Assembly (NCBI GenBank): GCA_009733575.1
Contig: ML769554.1
Location: 25,807-89,806 of the forward strand
Direction of reading: 5' to 3'
DNA length: 64,000 nt
Source: Gymnopus androsaceus JB14
Lineage: Eukaryota; Basidiomycota; Agaricomycetes; Agaricales; Omphalotaceae
Of this stretch, positions 1 through 10,835 are shown piece after piece. Position 1 is the first letter of the stretch, and every line of letters starts with the position of its first letter. Made by a program: the position numbers and the translations under genes. A model generated the notes under the pieces. The model was not told the origin of the DNA. It worked only from the letters and a program-made list of their open reading frames with translations, and did not search any database.

Positions 1-160
1 CTTTTTTGTTTGCTTTTCCTAGTGTGATGAACTTTGTTGGGTATGAATACCAAAAAGCCAAGACTCAATGTGGAGGATGCTCACGGAGGACATGGGGAAG
101 GGTGTTGAGGATGATGAGGATGATGATTCGGACGAGTCGAAGGGTTCTGGTTCGGAGTAG
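1..160 (+). other. Possible 3' coding end of an upstream gene (unrecognised)
   Basis: One plus-strand frame ends in a short acidic, Asp/Glu/Ser-rich tail and a TAG at 158-160, the sort of C-terminus seen on fungal nuclear proteins. An in-frame TGA lies just upstream and I could not place a convincing acceptor site, so this may be chance. The opposite strand reads as a Ser-rich frame that is probably a shadow. Confidence 0.2.
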
Positions 161-637
161 CTGTGTGTGTCAAATACGGTCGTATCGAGTACCACTTGCA
201 CTTGCACTTGTCGCTTTATTCGTCCATTTGTATTGCGGGGATGGGAGACGTCGAAATTGAAAACTAAGCTTATGATACTACCACACTGAGTCTGAATGTA
301 GTTCAAGAATCGAACTCCGTGTACTCGAGCGCTGATCTAGTCTCGGTCCCAGATTTTGGCCCTTGCCGTGTGATAAAATCTTCCTTCCCCTGACATGATT
401 TGAAATCATCAAGAAGCTGCGCACTGAAGATGAATCTTCGAAAGGTTACTCCAAGTCAGAAACCGTCCTTTACAAGGCTCCCGATCTAAGATTGGCCCCA
501 GGTGACTGTTTGCTCATCGCATAAGCTGCTCATGTCGGAAAAAAGCCACGGAGGATCAGGGGTTCATGATGACTCGCAATTTGACTGGCATCTACTGGAA
601 TTTGCAAGACCTCGCTTTACCCTGCCGGAATTTGAAC
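161..637. other. Non-coding stretch upstream of secreted-gene copy 1
   Basis: No convincing gene seen. The part from about 440 to 580 resembles the sequence upstream of secreted-gene copy 2 (about 7110-7260). The duplicated unit therefore included 5' flanking DNA, probably the promoter region. Confidence 0.4.
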
Positions 638-645
638 TATATAAG
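638..645 (+). promoter_or_regulatory. TATA box of secreted-gene copy 1
   Basis: TATATAAG lies about 100 bp before the ATG at 742 in a block that is nearly identical in copy 4 (34729-34736). The corresponding site in copy 2 reads ACATAAAG (about 7313-7320). Position and conservation fit a core promoter element; use of the site is inferred. Confidence 0.5.
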
Positions 646-1736
646 GGCAAACGTCCCATGAAGAAACTTCCCCACTGCTGGTTCAGCTCCAACTTTTGCC
701 GTTGCATACTAGAAGACGTTCAATTTCGTTTCATCCCGACTATGCACTTCACACCGACCTTCCTTCCAGTCCTCATCCATGCCTTGTCTCTGTCGCACGT
801 GCAGTGCCTCTACACGCAAATGTAGGTGCACCTTTCTAGCTAATAACAGTGCATCAGAATACTAAGAGCTTATCCACCTTCTCCATTGTAGGCTGGCCTG
901 AGTGATCTAGCAATACGCGCACCCACCCAAAATATCAAATGTGCAGTCACAAACCAGCAAGGTGGCACTTCCATCGTGCACGACGAAGCTCGAACCACGA
1001 AAATGGTGCAATGGGTTTTGGAGGACAAGGATGTGATGACAACAATCTTAGGGTCGACGAATACTCCCCAGATTACCTATCCGAATCCCTATCCCTACGA
1101 CATTAAAAAGCCCCAGTCGGCCTTGACGAGAATTTACCAGTCTATTGCGGAGGTATCGAGGGTCCGACTCTCATACCTTCAGATCGTGGGTGGGCTTAAA
1201 TCTTGCCAACCATCGGGCAGTCAATCGCGACCTTGCCATATACTTATTGGTGAGGATGCAAGAGGAGATCTTCTGTTCGGAATGATAAACACCACAAGAG
1301 GAAAAGGTTTAAGTCTACAAGGTCCACTGGCACTAGGTACGTAAATCAGTATGTTATTCTGGATACAATTCAATCATGGCCTCATCGTAATGTTCTCCAG
1401 CTTCTTTTAGCAGATTCTCGATCAAGGGGACGCCGAAATTGATTGTGGCAGTGAATAAAGTAGCCAAGTCTTCGGTACGATGGTTATTCGAGCAACCAGA
1501 GATGATCGCAAAGCTCGGATCTTTGGTAATTGGTTTCTTGAATGACTTCCCCCTTCCAAGTATTCCACTAGACGAGTCTGTTCATTTCGAATTTTACGGC
1601 GCACCCGGTTCTCCCTGCCCCGAAGAAAAACCTTGCTTCGCCCTTGTAGGAATCAATCATGGGCACGCTGATTCTGTACATTATGGAGCGGTATGGGATT
1701 ATGATTACGGATCGGGAGTAGATCAAGCAAGAAAGC

Positions 1737-3709
1737 CATCAGCAAAAGTGCAGGCCCATTGTAATGGGGCACAAGGAGATACAAGGGCCTACAAGGACCA
1801 AGCCACCTTGCATGGCTTGCAAGATCAAGGTTCCTTGTAAGCCCTTGTTCGCTGAAGTTTCCTTGTGGCGCTTGCAAGGTTTTGAGCGCTTACAAGGCAC
1901 GACAAGGCAGTACAATCAAGTACAAGGTTCGAAACCCTTGCACTGTGCCAGTGTTAGTGGTTTGTTGCTTACAGTCATCACTCCATGTAATAGTAGGAAC
2001 AGTGTCATTTAGTCTACAAACGACAATGAAATATAATACAAGCCAAAACATAACGATGCAGTGAATGAAAGAAAAACACAATTAGCCACTGCGCCGTGCA
2101 GTACTCACTCTGCCTACCTGTCACTCAAAACTCAGCCCCGTTCATCATATGCCCAGCGCGACAGAAGGAATGCAATCTAATGATATGGATTGTACATGGC
2201 ATGCCAATAATGTGGGTCTCCGGGTATAGTAATCTCGCCTAGAAAGAAAAGGTCAACGTCAGTCATTCTCCATAAGAGAGCGGAAAAAGTTGTGTTCAAG
2301 TTGGGGTTATTGACGCTGGTGAAGTGAGATGGCTGTTGTAGAGGATTGACATGTTCCAAGTTGAAAGAGAAGAGATGTACCTATCACCGTTGTCAATGGA
2401 ACCGATGAATGGGTACTTGACATGGGGGCCGTTCTGTAAAGACCATGATAGACAATCACGAGACGAGCAACAAAGTGAAGAAAACTGACACAAGTGTCCA
2501 GATAATCAGTAAGCCCACTTAGGAATAGTTTGGTGATTACGAAACAAAGACGCTTGTCATTTCTTGTCGAGCTTCACAGAGCCGTCGCTGTTGGGGTACG
2601 TGTTGAGGTATCCGTAGCTGGTGGTACCATCTGAGTCGGCAAAGATCTCGATACAGGCTCCAAAAATGGGGGAAAAAGAAGTGTAAAGGAGCAAACGCAA
2701 GAAGAAAATAAACTTACGAGCGTCTAGGAGCATTTTGAGATGCAACAGCACAATGTTTGTGAGTGTCTGCATTGGGTGATTTGGATTTAGCAACGCGTTG
2801 AGAAAAAAAAAAGCGAGAAATGTAACTTACGAATACCATGCTGACAACAATGAGGAGCCTTCAATGAACGGAAAACCATGCACAAGACGTTAAGCGTTGG
2901 TGAGGTGTCGAGCGACTTGAGGAATGGCAAAGTCATCAGTGCGACTGGGCGAGACCATAGTGGCAACGAGGAGAGAAAGAACGGTCACGTAGATGATATT
3001 GAAGAACATATCGAGAGAAGTGAATGTAGGTTTACGAGTGAATGTAGAATGATGGTGGTCGAGGAGAAACGCGCGAATATGGCTCTTTTTGCGCTAGAAG
3101 GGCAATGGCAATGAGAAAACTAGCCAACGGACAAAATAGTTCAGTAAAAATTGAAGAACGAAGGTAATTTCAACGTACCAGCTGCAAAAGTAATCATAAC
3201 TCTCAATTTCTCCAAGAAGGGCATCAAGAGGCTGATTATTGGGTCAGATGCTTGAAAAAAGTGTCAACGCGGGTTATTTGGCCTATAATCTCCATGGTGA
3301 GAAAGATTTGAATGAGTTTGAAGCAGAGATGGGAGAGATATGGTGGTTGAGAGGAAAGATGCGAAAAAAACGCGATGCGTTGGGTGGCTATGTTGCCACG
3401 CGGCATTTCTCGGCGCTTAATTGTCTATTTTTCGAATTGTCTTCGAAGTCCGAGTCCGTGCTTCAACCAAGTATATTCTGTCTCTTTACATTGTGCACTT
3501 CTGTTGATGAGTCGGGAGCAAAAATACTTTTGGGGGAAGTGTAGGCTCTAAAAATCCAGTCCCCTTGTAATGCCTCGTCGCAGCTTGTAAGTGAGCTGAA
3601 TCCTTGCAATACATTGCATATCCCATTGTCCCCTTACAGGCCCTTGCAACTCATTGTGCAAGTGCCATATCTCACAAGGCACTACATGCTGAGTGCACTT
3701 TTGCTGATG
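1737..3709. mobile_element. 1973-bp CATCAG-family element inside secreted-gene copy 1
   Basis: The ends are perfect inverted repeats of 16 bp (CATCAGCAAAAGTGCA and its complement). A 2-bp duplication, GC, sits on both sides. Removing element plus one GC restores the uninterrupted sequence seen in copy 3 (GAAAGCCTATCG). Both subterminal zones (about 1745-1935 and 3545-3700) are packed with ACAAGG/CCTTGT and CTTGCAAG motifs in both orientations. The interior holds short minus-strand reading frames but no transposase that I can see, so it looks non-autonomous. Variable 2-bp duplications and dense subterminal repeats recall CACTA/CMC-type elements; that placement is inference. Confidence 0.85.
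2557..3009 (-). other. Possible small gene or captured gene fragment within the element
   Basis: Reading the minus strand from 3009, a 39-codon ORF begins with a hydrophobic, signal-peptide-like N-terminus (IIYVTVLSLLVATMV) and ends at 2890-2892. A second open stretch, 2557-2793, ends in an Asp/Gly/Tyr-rich tail (FADSDGTTSYGYLNTY). They could be exons of one secreted or membrane protein, or a host gene fragment carried by the transposon. No family is recognised and the exon joins are not resolved. Confidence 0.3.
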
Positions 3710-3849
3710 GCCTATCGTTGTTGTACAAGTTACAGCTCCAAGAGGTATGTAAACCGCTTCTATGTCGATCTTTGTCTCATTGCTTTTCAGCTCAGGAGAT
3801 TGCCTCGGCCTTTGCTTCTAGACATGGCAACACACACACTGACCATTAA

Positions 3850-4597
3850 TCCTTCGATTTAGAGCATATCTTAGTTACATTTGCTCCTATTACTTACAGT
3901 GCTTATAAGTGGCTACAAGCGCTTCGCAAATGAGATTAGTTTTCCTTCTTGACCACCATCTCCTCAATCAGTCCCTCTATGTGCTGAGCTCGGATTCAAC
4001 TTATCGATACTCAAACAATGGGTTCGGACCAACCAGAAACTTTTTTGTGATCGTCTCATCGAGCTCACACTTGCATGAGTACGCTCCAGAGCTCGTTGCT
4101 GTGTCACATCAGCCTCATGAAATCCTTCAGCTTGCGTTAGAGAGGCTGTAATTTAGGTGTAGGACCTAGAAGTAGGCTCGGCTACAAGGTAATTCGAATT
4201 ATTAATAAATCGATTTTTGGAACACATGTTGAACACATGAAAAACAATTCTCTCTGAAATTTCTCCTTCGATTTAGAGCATCGGCCGAATGAAATACTTC
4301 AATTGGTGTGAAGGAAATTTGAACGAAAGAGCCACTGAATATACCGAGTACACACTAAGCTTCGTCTTGACATTCTTTACTTTTTCATTGGTGACAATTC
4401 AGGCTGGTTCCTTCCGCCAGATGTTGCTTTCTGGACTTGATCAGAATAGACGTTTTCCGAGAATAAATCTTCTTTGAGTTCGGCTCCCTGTGTCGTCGTT
4501 TCGCCCAAGTTGTGGGTACTGCCACACGGCCGGGACGGCAAACGGCCAAAGCGTTATTTACGAAGCATTTGAGTGAATCAATTAATAAACAACTGTA
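3850..4597. repeat. 3' flank of the duplicated secreted-gene unit (copy 1)
   Basis: No gene recognised. Segments such as ATAAATCGATTTTTGGAA, a CGCCAGATGT-containing block and ACGGCCAAAGCGTTATTTAC recur after the secreted gene in all four copies: here, about 9830-10260, 32340-32800 and 35990-36430. The 3' flank is therefore part of the duplicated unit. Confidence 0.6.
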
Positions 4598-4790
4598 CCT
4601 TCAATCACAACTGTCTCTGCTCCTACTCTTCCTGTTTCGGTCAAAAAAGACACAGATCTCGATGACCAAGTGGGGTACTTACTGGCGGGACGAATTCGCC
4701 GGCGAACTTGAGGAAATTGACCGACTCGGAGGGTGCTCGGTAGAGCTTTCGCGGGAAGAGATGCATACAAAGCGGGTCATCCAATTGTAT
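4598..4790 (+). pseudogene. Kinesin-tail fragment, plus strand
   Basis: This stretch matches about 42205-42400 of the long kinesin gene, including the block reading DTDLDDQ and the downstream Glu/Lys-rich part. It is joined directly to the 3' flank of secreted-gene copy 1, and the frame soon breaks. It is a fragment left by duplication and rearrangement, not a gene. Confidence 0.65.
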
Positions 4791-5137
4791 GCTAGTCTTC
4801 CCATAACGGACTTGGTTCAAATTCCAAATATCAACGCATAACAGTCATCTTCGAAGCGATTTTCCGAAGAAGATATATGTATATACAGTACTGAGCACCG
4901 TACCTTGATGCCCATACATTCTGTTCTAACACAATAATGATATAGATACATCTAGAGGCTAGAGCTTTGTAAAAGGGAGTCAATATAGCAAGTAGTTTAG
5001 GATGGCACCTACACTCTGCATATGCGTATAAGCCAAATGCAATCCAATTTTTTTTTTTACAAATTACATACAACGCTGCAAAGTGCTTACTACCCAAAAG
5101 GACGCTTTCTTTTTCTTTTTCCCACCTGGTCAGAGCC

Positions 5138-6770
5138 CTACTGTAAGTGGCACAAACCACATGAAGCTTTGTTGGGGGCGGCCTCGCGAGCGTTTCTTCT
5201 TGATGGTGTTCTTACATCCTTCATCGTGCTCTCGGAATTCTTGGCTGGCTGTAGGATCGGAATAAGGTCAGTATACTTAGTAATAGTCAAAGACAGAGAC
5301 ACGAATATACCGATTTGACTCGTAGAAGAATGACGTGAATGCAAATGTTCTTCATTCGATGAAAGGACATCTCGTCGCTTCTTCACTGGCAAAGCAGCGG
5401 CCTTTTACTCTCTCTCTCCTCCTCGTCAGCAGAAGAAGATCAAGCACATTTTTTCCCAATTACCTTTGCAGATGCTTGCAAGCCAGTAGTAGTACCGCCA
5501 ATTTGCAAATCGGGAGTAGTGGACGCGAAACCACTAGCGATTTGGGGGTTGGTTCCCGGGTTTTCGCATTCACATTCCGCGCGCGCTTTGGTTTGAAGTC
5601 TAAATTAGAGTAGCGGAGGTGGGAGATGAAGTGGATCTCACTGCAGAGGTCGTAAATTGAAGTCCGACGAGCAGCAGGACGGACATCGGCTATGAGAGTA
5701 GAACTGAAGCTAGTAGGAGCAGGTGCAGGAGATTTGAAATTTGCTGCCGGGGCCAAAGTAGATGCCTTGAAATACGTGACGGGGACATGGATGCCGACGG
5801 AAATGCAGATATCGAAGTCATTGTCTCTATCCCCACGCCCATACCCATATCCACATCCATATCTGCATCATCAATGAGCTGATCGACCTCCTCTTCAACT
5901 TCCCTCTCTGCCTTCTCCCGATGCGTTCTGGAGATCCGGGTCAAATCTTCATCGTCACCGCCATCCTCACACTCAAACTTGGCCAGAAAATCGATTTCAT
6001 CACCAGTAAGTAGTATCGACTTGAGCTTCCTCGTGCTCCTATTGGTCTTGGCTGTCACGAACTTGCTTGTCGAGTTCACTCTAGTACTGGTGCGCGACAA
6101 GTTAGATTTTTCGTGACTTTCTTGAACGTCAACAGTCAGGCGCGTTTACGGGGCGGTAGTGCTGGATTTGGATTCGAATTTTGCACTGAAGATTCCACGG
6201 TTGAGGACGGAGAGGACGGAGGTGAGTTGTGACTGTACGGTAATGAATCGCTTTCCTGTTTGAAAAAAGTTTGAGAATAAAAACGAAGATACGAGAATGT
6301 CAATAACACACACCACATCCAAATCCGGGACCAGAACCGCTTGTTTAACCTTCCGCTTGGCCTGCTGCTCCTGCTCCTTCCTGCACACCCTGCACCTCCC
6401 TCTCTCCCTCTCTCCCTCTCCAACCAATTCAAGCCTCCGCCTCCGTTCTTCTTCATCTCTACAAGCCTCCGCCGGACTTCTTCCTGGACCGTCTTGGAGA
6501 TCTACGCAAGTATCATCGGCCGATGATTAGTTATGGTTAATAGGAAGGAAGGAAGAGGAAAGGTGAAAAGATAAAGTAATGACGAACAACACCAAGTTGG
6601 AAAAACTTTTTTGATACCCGCCCTCTTGTGCATATGTTCTTCTGTCAACACGAATCCTGCTCCAGCACCACCTAGTCCCATTCCAGCTGCACTTCCTAGG
6701 TGCTGCTCCGGAACCATCGACATCGACATCCGTCCACTCCCATTCCCTGTAATCGGATCAAGGATGTAGA
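5138..6770 (-). pseudogene. Inverted partial copy of the kinesin C-terminal half
   Basis: Read on the minus strand, 6770 to about 5430 parallels about 38400-39960 of the long kinesin gene. It has GRMSMSM near the start, then VPDLDVV, an intron-like stretch, EEVDQLIDDADMDVD, and KPKRARNVNAK. Below 5430 it continues with PVKKRRDVLSS, similar to the VPVKKKR near the kinesin C-terminus, and ends in a different tail with two cysteines (CGLCHLQ, stop at 5138-5140). The motor domain is absent. It contains stops and frame changes. It may derive from a diverged paralogue rather than from the copy in this window. Confidence 0.65.
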
Positions 6771-7300
6771 ATTCTCCTATCAAATGAGCTACCAGGAGCT
6801 GAGTTGTTTGATAGCTCCGATAGAGCTCAATGAGCAGAAGATGAATGTAAAACAAACAACGCGACTTGAAATCTCACGTGCTTTTCTATGCTTCAAATTG
6901 ATCTAAACGCGTCAAAATCCAACCCAACCCTGGCATTATGTTCACGCTAAATTTCATTCAGAATGCTATGATTCAATCAATCTATATCGGTTAATCTCAC
7001 CAACCTCCGGTTCAACTTCCTTCCTTCCGAGTCAAGACCGGCGTTCAGAATGCCGAGTAATCCACTTCCTTCCTTCCTTCCTTCCTTCCCCTACCAAGTG
7101 CCTCAGTACAAGTTCACTCCTTTACAAGGCGATTGGTTTCCTCCTCTGATTTAAGATTCGCACCAGTGTCTGCCAGTCGCATAAGCTGCTAGATGCTCAT
7201 GTTGGAACAAGTCCATTGAAGATCAGGGTTTCATCATGACTCGCGATTTAACCGACATTGATTCTTCTCTCTATGGAGTTGGCGAAACGCCTTACCCTGC
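6771..7300. other. Non-coding; holds a TTCC microsatellite near 7074-7090
   Basis: No gene seen. A run of about five TTCC units lies near 7074-7090. From about 7110 the sequence resembles the 5' flank of secreted-gene copy 1. Confidence 0.5.
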
Positions 7301-7366
7301 CGGACTTTGAACTACATAAAGGGCAAGCGCCCCCTGCAACTCCCTCACTGCTGGTTCAGTCCCAAC

Positions 7367-7788
7367 ATCACGGTGCTTTTGCTGTTTTGTTAGACGAAGT
7401 AAAGTTAGACTATAATAATAACTATTAGTGTTGTTGTAACAAGAACAAGTCCGAAAGAAGCTTACCCTCAGGAAGACATGCAATATAGTGTCAAACAACT
7501 GAGGGTAAGGTACGTACAAAAGTCTGTTTAAAAGGAAAAAGTATAGTAACCGATCATGGAGCTTGTAAGTAATAAGTAACCATGAATCTATAGAGACATA
7601 TCAAAAAGAAACGGCGCAGTCCGTGTATCTAGCTACGAAAGGAAATATTATGTGAAACTGAATGATGAGACAAAACAAAGAGAAGCGTTGAAAGTTGAAA
7701 CGAGTTTGGTATATGATCCGGGACATGTATCTCCAGCAGGGTCTAGAGGTCGGTAAGACTCGCTTTGACCGACCCTTTTCAACATGTT
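7367..7788. mobile_element. ~420-bp insertion in the 5' leader of secreted-gene copy 2
   Basis: In copies 1 and 4 the block GCTGGTTCAG...CATACTAGAAGACG is continuous; here about 420 bp intervene. The insert contains an inverted pair CTTACCCTCAG...CTGAGGGTAAG and an ACCGATCATGG...GTAAGTAA stretch, both reminiscent of the copia terminal repeat at 14149-14522. A diverged solo LTR is a reasonable guess. No target duplication was established. Confidence 0.4.
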
Positions 7789-7846
7789 TCATACTAGAAG
7801 ACGTTCGGTTTCATTTCATCCATTCTTACTGTTACGACTCACGGCT

Positions 7847-8964
7847 ATGCATTTCACACCGACCTTCCTTCCTATCTTCATCCATGTCCTTGTCTCTGTC
7901 GCATGTGCAGCGCCTCTCTGTGCCAATGTAGGTGCACCTTTCTAACTAATAACAGAGCACCAGAATACTATGAGCTTATCCACCTTCCATTGTAGGCTGG
8001 CCTGGGTAATCTAGCAGTACGTGCACCACCTACCAGAAATATCTTAATATGTGCCATCACAAACCAGCAAGGTGACACTTCCATCGTGCACGACGAAGCT
8101 TGAACCACGAAAATGATGCAATGGGTTTTGGAGGGCAAGGATGTCTAGGTCTGTCGACGAATACTCCCCAGATTACCTATCCGGATCCCTATCCCTATGT
8201 CATCAAAAAACCCCGGCCAGTCTTGACGGAAATTTACGAGTCATTTGTGGAGGTCTCGGGGGTCTGACTTTCATACATTCAGCTTGTGGGTGGGGTTAAA
8301 TCTTGCAGTCCACATGGCATTCAAACCCGAACTTGCCATATACTTGTTGGTGAGGATGCAAGGGGGAATCCTCTGTTCGGAATTATAAACACTATGAGAA
8401 AACAAGGTTCAAGTCTGGGAGAAGGTTTAAGTCTACGAGGCTCAGTGGCACTAGGTACGCAAATCAGTGTGATATTCAATCATGGCCTCATCGTAATGTT
8501 CTCCAGCTTCTTTTAGCAGATTCTCGATCAAGGCACCAAAATTGACTGTGGCAGTGAATGAAGTAGCCAAGTCTTCGGTACGGTGGTTATTCGAGCAACC
8601 AGAGATGATCGCAAAGTTTGGATCTTTGGTAATTGATTTCTTGAATTGCTTCCCCCTTCCAAGTATTCCACTAGACGAGTCTGTTCATTTCGAATTTTAC
8701 GGCGCACCCGGTTCTCCCTGCCCCGAAGAAAAACCTTGCTTCGCCCTTGTAGGAAACAATCATGGGCACGCTGATTCTGTACATTATGGAGTGGTATGGG
8801 ATTATGATTACGGATCGGGAGTTGATCAAGCAAGAAAGCCCATCGTTGTGCAAGTTGCAGTTCCGAGAGGTATGTAAACCGGCTCTATGCCGATTTTGTC
8901 TCATTGCTTTTCAGCTCAGGAGATTGCCTCAGCCTTTGCTTCTAGACATGGCAGCCCACACTGA
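7847..8964 (+). pseudogene. Secreted-protein family, copy 2
   Basis: Exon 1 (7847-7927) encodes an intact signal peptide (MHFTPTFLPIFIHVLVSV). Introns 7928-7995, 8455-8506 and 8870-8914 match copy 4 in position and phase, and the last exon ends at TGA 8962-8964. The second exon has an in-frame TGA at the place where copies 1 and 4 read CGA (HDEAR), then an indel near 8140. It is inactive. Three bases after the stop comes a CATCAG-family element. The function of the family is unknown. Confidence 0.7.
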
Positions 8965-8967
8965 CCT

Positions 8968-9146
8968 CATCAGCAAAACCTGTATTTTCGCTGGAGGTCT
9001 CCAGAGATCTCTGGAGCTTGACAGCTGTCAAAAAAACTGTCAATTTTCTCCAGAGATCTCCAGAGGTCTCTGGAATAGGGTACCTTGCTCCAGAGATGTC
9101 CCAAATGAATGGGGTTTCTCCAGTGAAAATACAGGTTTTGCTGATG
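8968..9146. mobile_element. 179-bp CATCAG-family miniature element
   Basis: The ends are CATCAGCAAAACCTGTATTT and its inverted partner, and CT is duplicated on both sides (8966-8967 and 9147-9148). The interior consists of repeated CTCCAGAGATCT/GGTCTCTGGA motifs in both orientations. It has no coding capacity. The element at 11568 is a shorter version of the same sequence. Confidence 0.85.
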
Positions 9147-9629
9147 CTTTTGTCTTCAGTAGCAATTGGGAATAGGAGTATTGATAAAGGGAAATGCTTG
9201 AGTACCGAGAGTAGCTTAGATGAGACTAAAATGAAAGTAAAGTACCTTTTTGCCTATGTACCTCCGCTCCTAGCAGACTCGAATATACGCTGACGATTCT
9301 ATGGATACATAGAGCAATAAGTAGCCTTTTTCTCTTTGATTTTTGAGATGTCTTTGAGCTGAAAGGGCGGCTTCTGTGCCCATCGAGGATAAGATCTGTC
9401 GAAACTAAATGCGGGCCTACTAGTGGGCCGCGCGTTGTGCTTGCTGAGCACCTACATTGCCTCGAAAAAGTCGATACTGAGCACTTTGATCATGCGGAAT
9501 TGTTGTTGTCGGGTACAGGCTGAGGGACATCTCGAAGAAGATGCACGACATGACATAGGCTCCTGGTTCGACGGCCCCTCCTCGTATGGACTATTCAAAT
9601 CCCTTTTCCTATACCATTGTACATCCTGA
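9147..9629. other. No recognisable gene
   Basis: Short open frames only; no domain or gene structure recognised. Confidence 0.5.
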
Positions 9630-9825
9630 CCCACCCTTGATGTATATCTACCAGTCTGTTATTGCGGAGGTTCCGGGGTTTTGACTCTCATACTTTCACA
9701 TCGGGGCCTAGAACGCGAAGTTGGCAAGGATACAAAAGGGGAACCTCGCTTCAGAATGATAAACAACATGAATTGAAAAGTTTCCATTCTGACAGGTTGG
9801 CTGGCTCTAGATACGCAAATCAGTG
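9630..9825 (+). pseudogene. Diverged fragment of the secreted-protein family (fifth copy)
   Basis: The sequence parallels the second coding exon of the family: TACCAGTCTGTTATTGCGGA, a degraded CTCTCATAC...CAGATCG block and AGAATGATAAACAACATGA. It has indels and stops and lacks the first and last exons. It is followed by the usual 3' flank of the duplicated unit. Confidence 0.6.
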
Positions 9826-9829
9826 TCAA

Positions 9830-10257
9830 CTAAGGAGAATTCGAATTATTAATAAATCGATTTTTGGAAAACATGTTGAGCACATGAAGCAAGGAGTCTC
9901 TATGAACCATTACTCCTTCAATTTGGAGCATCGGACTTGAAGAAATAATGGAGTTGTTACAGATGAATCTGAACAAAGGAGCCACTGAATATACGGAGTA
10001 CATAGTAAGCTTCACCCTGACACTTACTTTCCATTGATGACAATTCAGGTTGGTCCCTTCCGCCTGATGTTGTTTTCTCGACTTGATCAGGGTAGACGTT
10101 TCCGAGGATAAATTTTCTTTGAAGTCGGCTCCCTGTGTTGTTTCGCCCGCAAGTTGCAGGTACTGCCACACGGCCGGGACGGCAAACGGCCAAAGCGTTA
10201 TTTACGAAACATTTGAGTGAAAGTGCGACTAAATCAATTGAACGCATACAAGACAAC
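9830..10257. repeat. 3' flank of the duplicated unit (copy 2)
   Basis: Matches 3850-4597 and the equivalent segments after copies 3 and 4, including ACGGCCAAAGCGTTATTTAC. No gene. Confidence 0.6.
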
Positions 10258-10430
10258 TCCACCTTCCATCACAAATGTCTCTGCTCCTGCTCCTCCTATT
10301 TTCGTCAAACACGACACAGATCTCGATGACCAAATGGAGTGCTAGTTGGACGAAATTTCTGGCGGAAATTGGCCAAGGGTGCTCGATAGAGCCATCGCGG
10401 AAAGAGATACATACAAAGCGGGCAATCGCA
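10258..10430 (+). pseudogene. Kinesin-tail fragment, plus strand (second copy)
   Basis: Corresponds to about 42203-42375 of the long kinesin and to 4598-4790. The frame is broken by a stop soon after the GATCTCGATGACCAAATGGA block. The join to the unit flank is the same as at 4598, so the fused unit was duplicated after the join formed. Confidence 0.6.
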
Positions 10431-10484
10431 TATAGTCTTCCCAAATTCCAACTATCAGCGCATAGCAGTCATTTGTCATCGCCA

Positions 10485-10835
10485 ACATCAAAGGAGTCCA
10501 CTCTAGTACTGAGGCGCGCCGATAAGTTAGGTTCTTCCTCCTTCTCCTTCGTAGCTTTCTTGAACGTCAACAGTCGGGTGCGTTACGGGGAGGTAGTGCT
10601 GGATTTGGATTCGAATTCTGCACTGAGGATTCCACGGTTAAGGATGGAGAGGACGGATATGAGTTGTGACTGTGCGGTAATGAATTGCTTTTCTGTTGAA
10701 AAAAGTGTGAGAATAAAAACGAAGACAGGAGAATGTCAATAACACACACACCACATCCAAATCCGGGATCAGGACCGCTTGTTTAACCTTCCATTTGGGC
10801 TGCTGCTCCTGCACCCGCTGTCTATTGCCTTTTGC
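10485..10835 (-). pseudogene. Inverted kinesin-tail fragment (second copy)
   Basis: On the minus strand it matches about 38760-39120 of the long kinesin, spanning the exon end VPDLDVV, its short intron and the start of the next exon. It is a shorter version of the inverted copy at 5138-6770. Confidence 0.6.

Larger units (their letters stand above)
742..3849 (+). pseudogene. Secreted-protein family, copy 1 (frameshift; split by a transposon)
   Basis: The function is unknown; I recognise no family. The copy-4 model fits here: exon 1 (742-821) encodes a signal peptide, followed by introns 822-891 and 1337-1400, a third coding block to 1736, then a continuation from 3712 with a short intron (3745-3790) and a last exon ending in TAA at 3847-3849. 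A single C is missing in the signal-peptide exon compared with copy 4, which shifts the frame. A 1973-bp element (1737-3709) separates codons that are contiguous in copies 2-4. Conserved motifs in the middle include TNTPQITYPNPYPYDIKK and WLFEQPEMIAK, and several cysteines suit an extracellular protein. The break and the frameshift make it a pseudogene. The family call rests on the four-way comparison within this window. Confidence 0.75.

Noticed and set aside
502..825. 107-codon ORF as the product of the copy-1 region
   Set aside because: It spans the promoter and TATA box, and its end is only the frameshifted signal-peptide exon. The four-copy comparison supports the spliced model instead.
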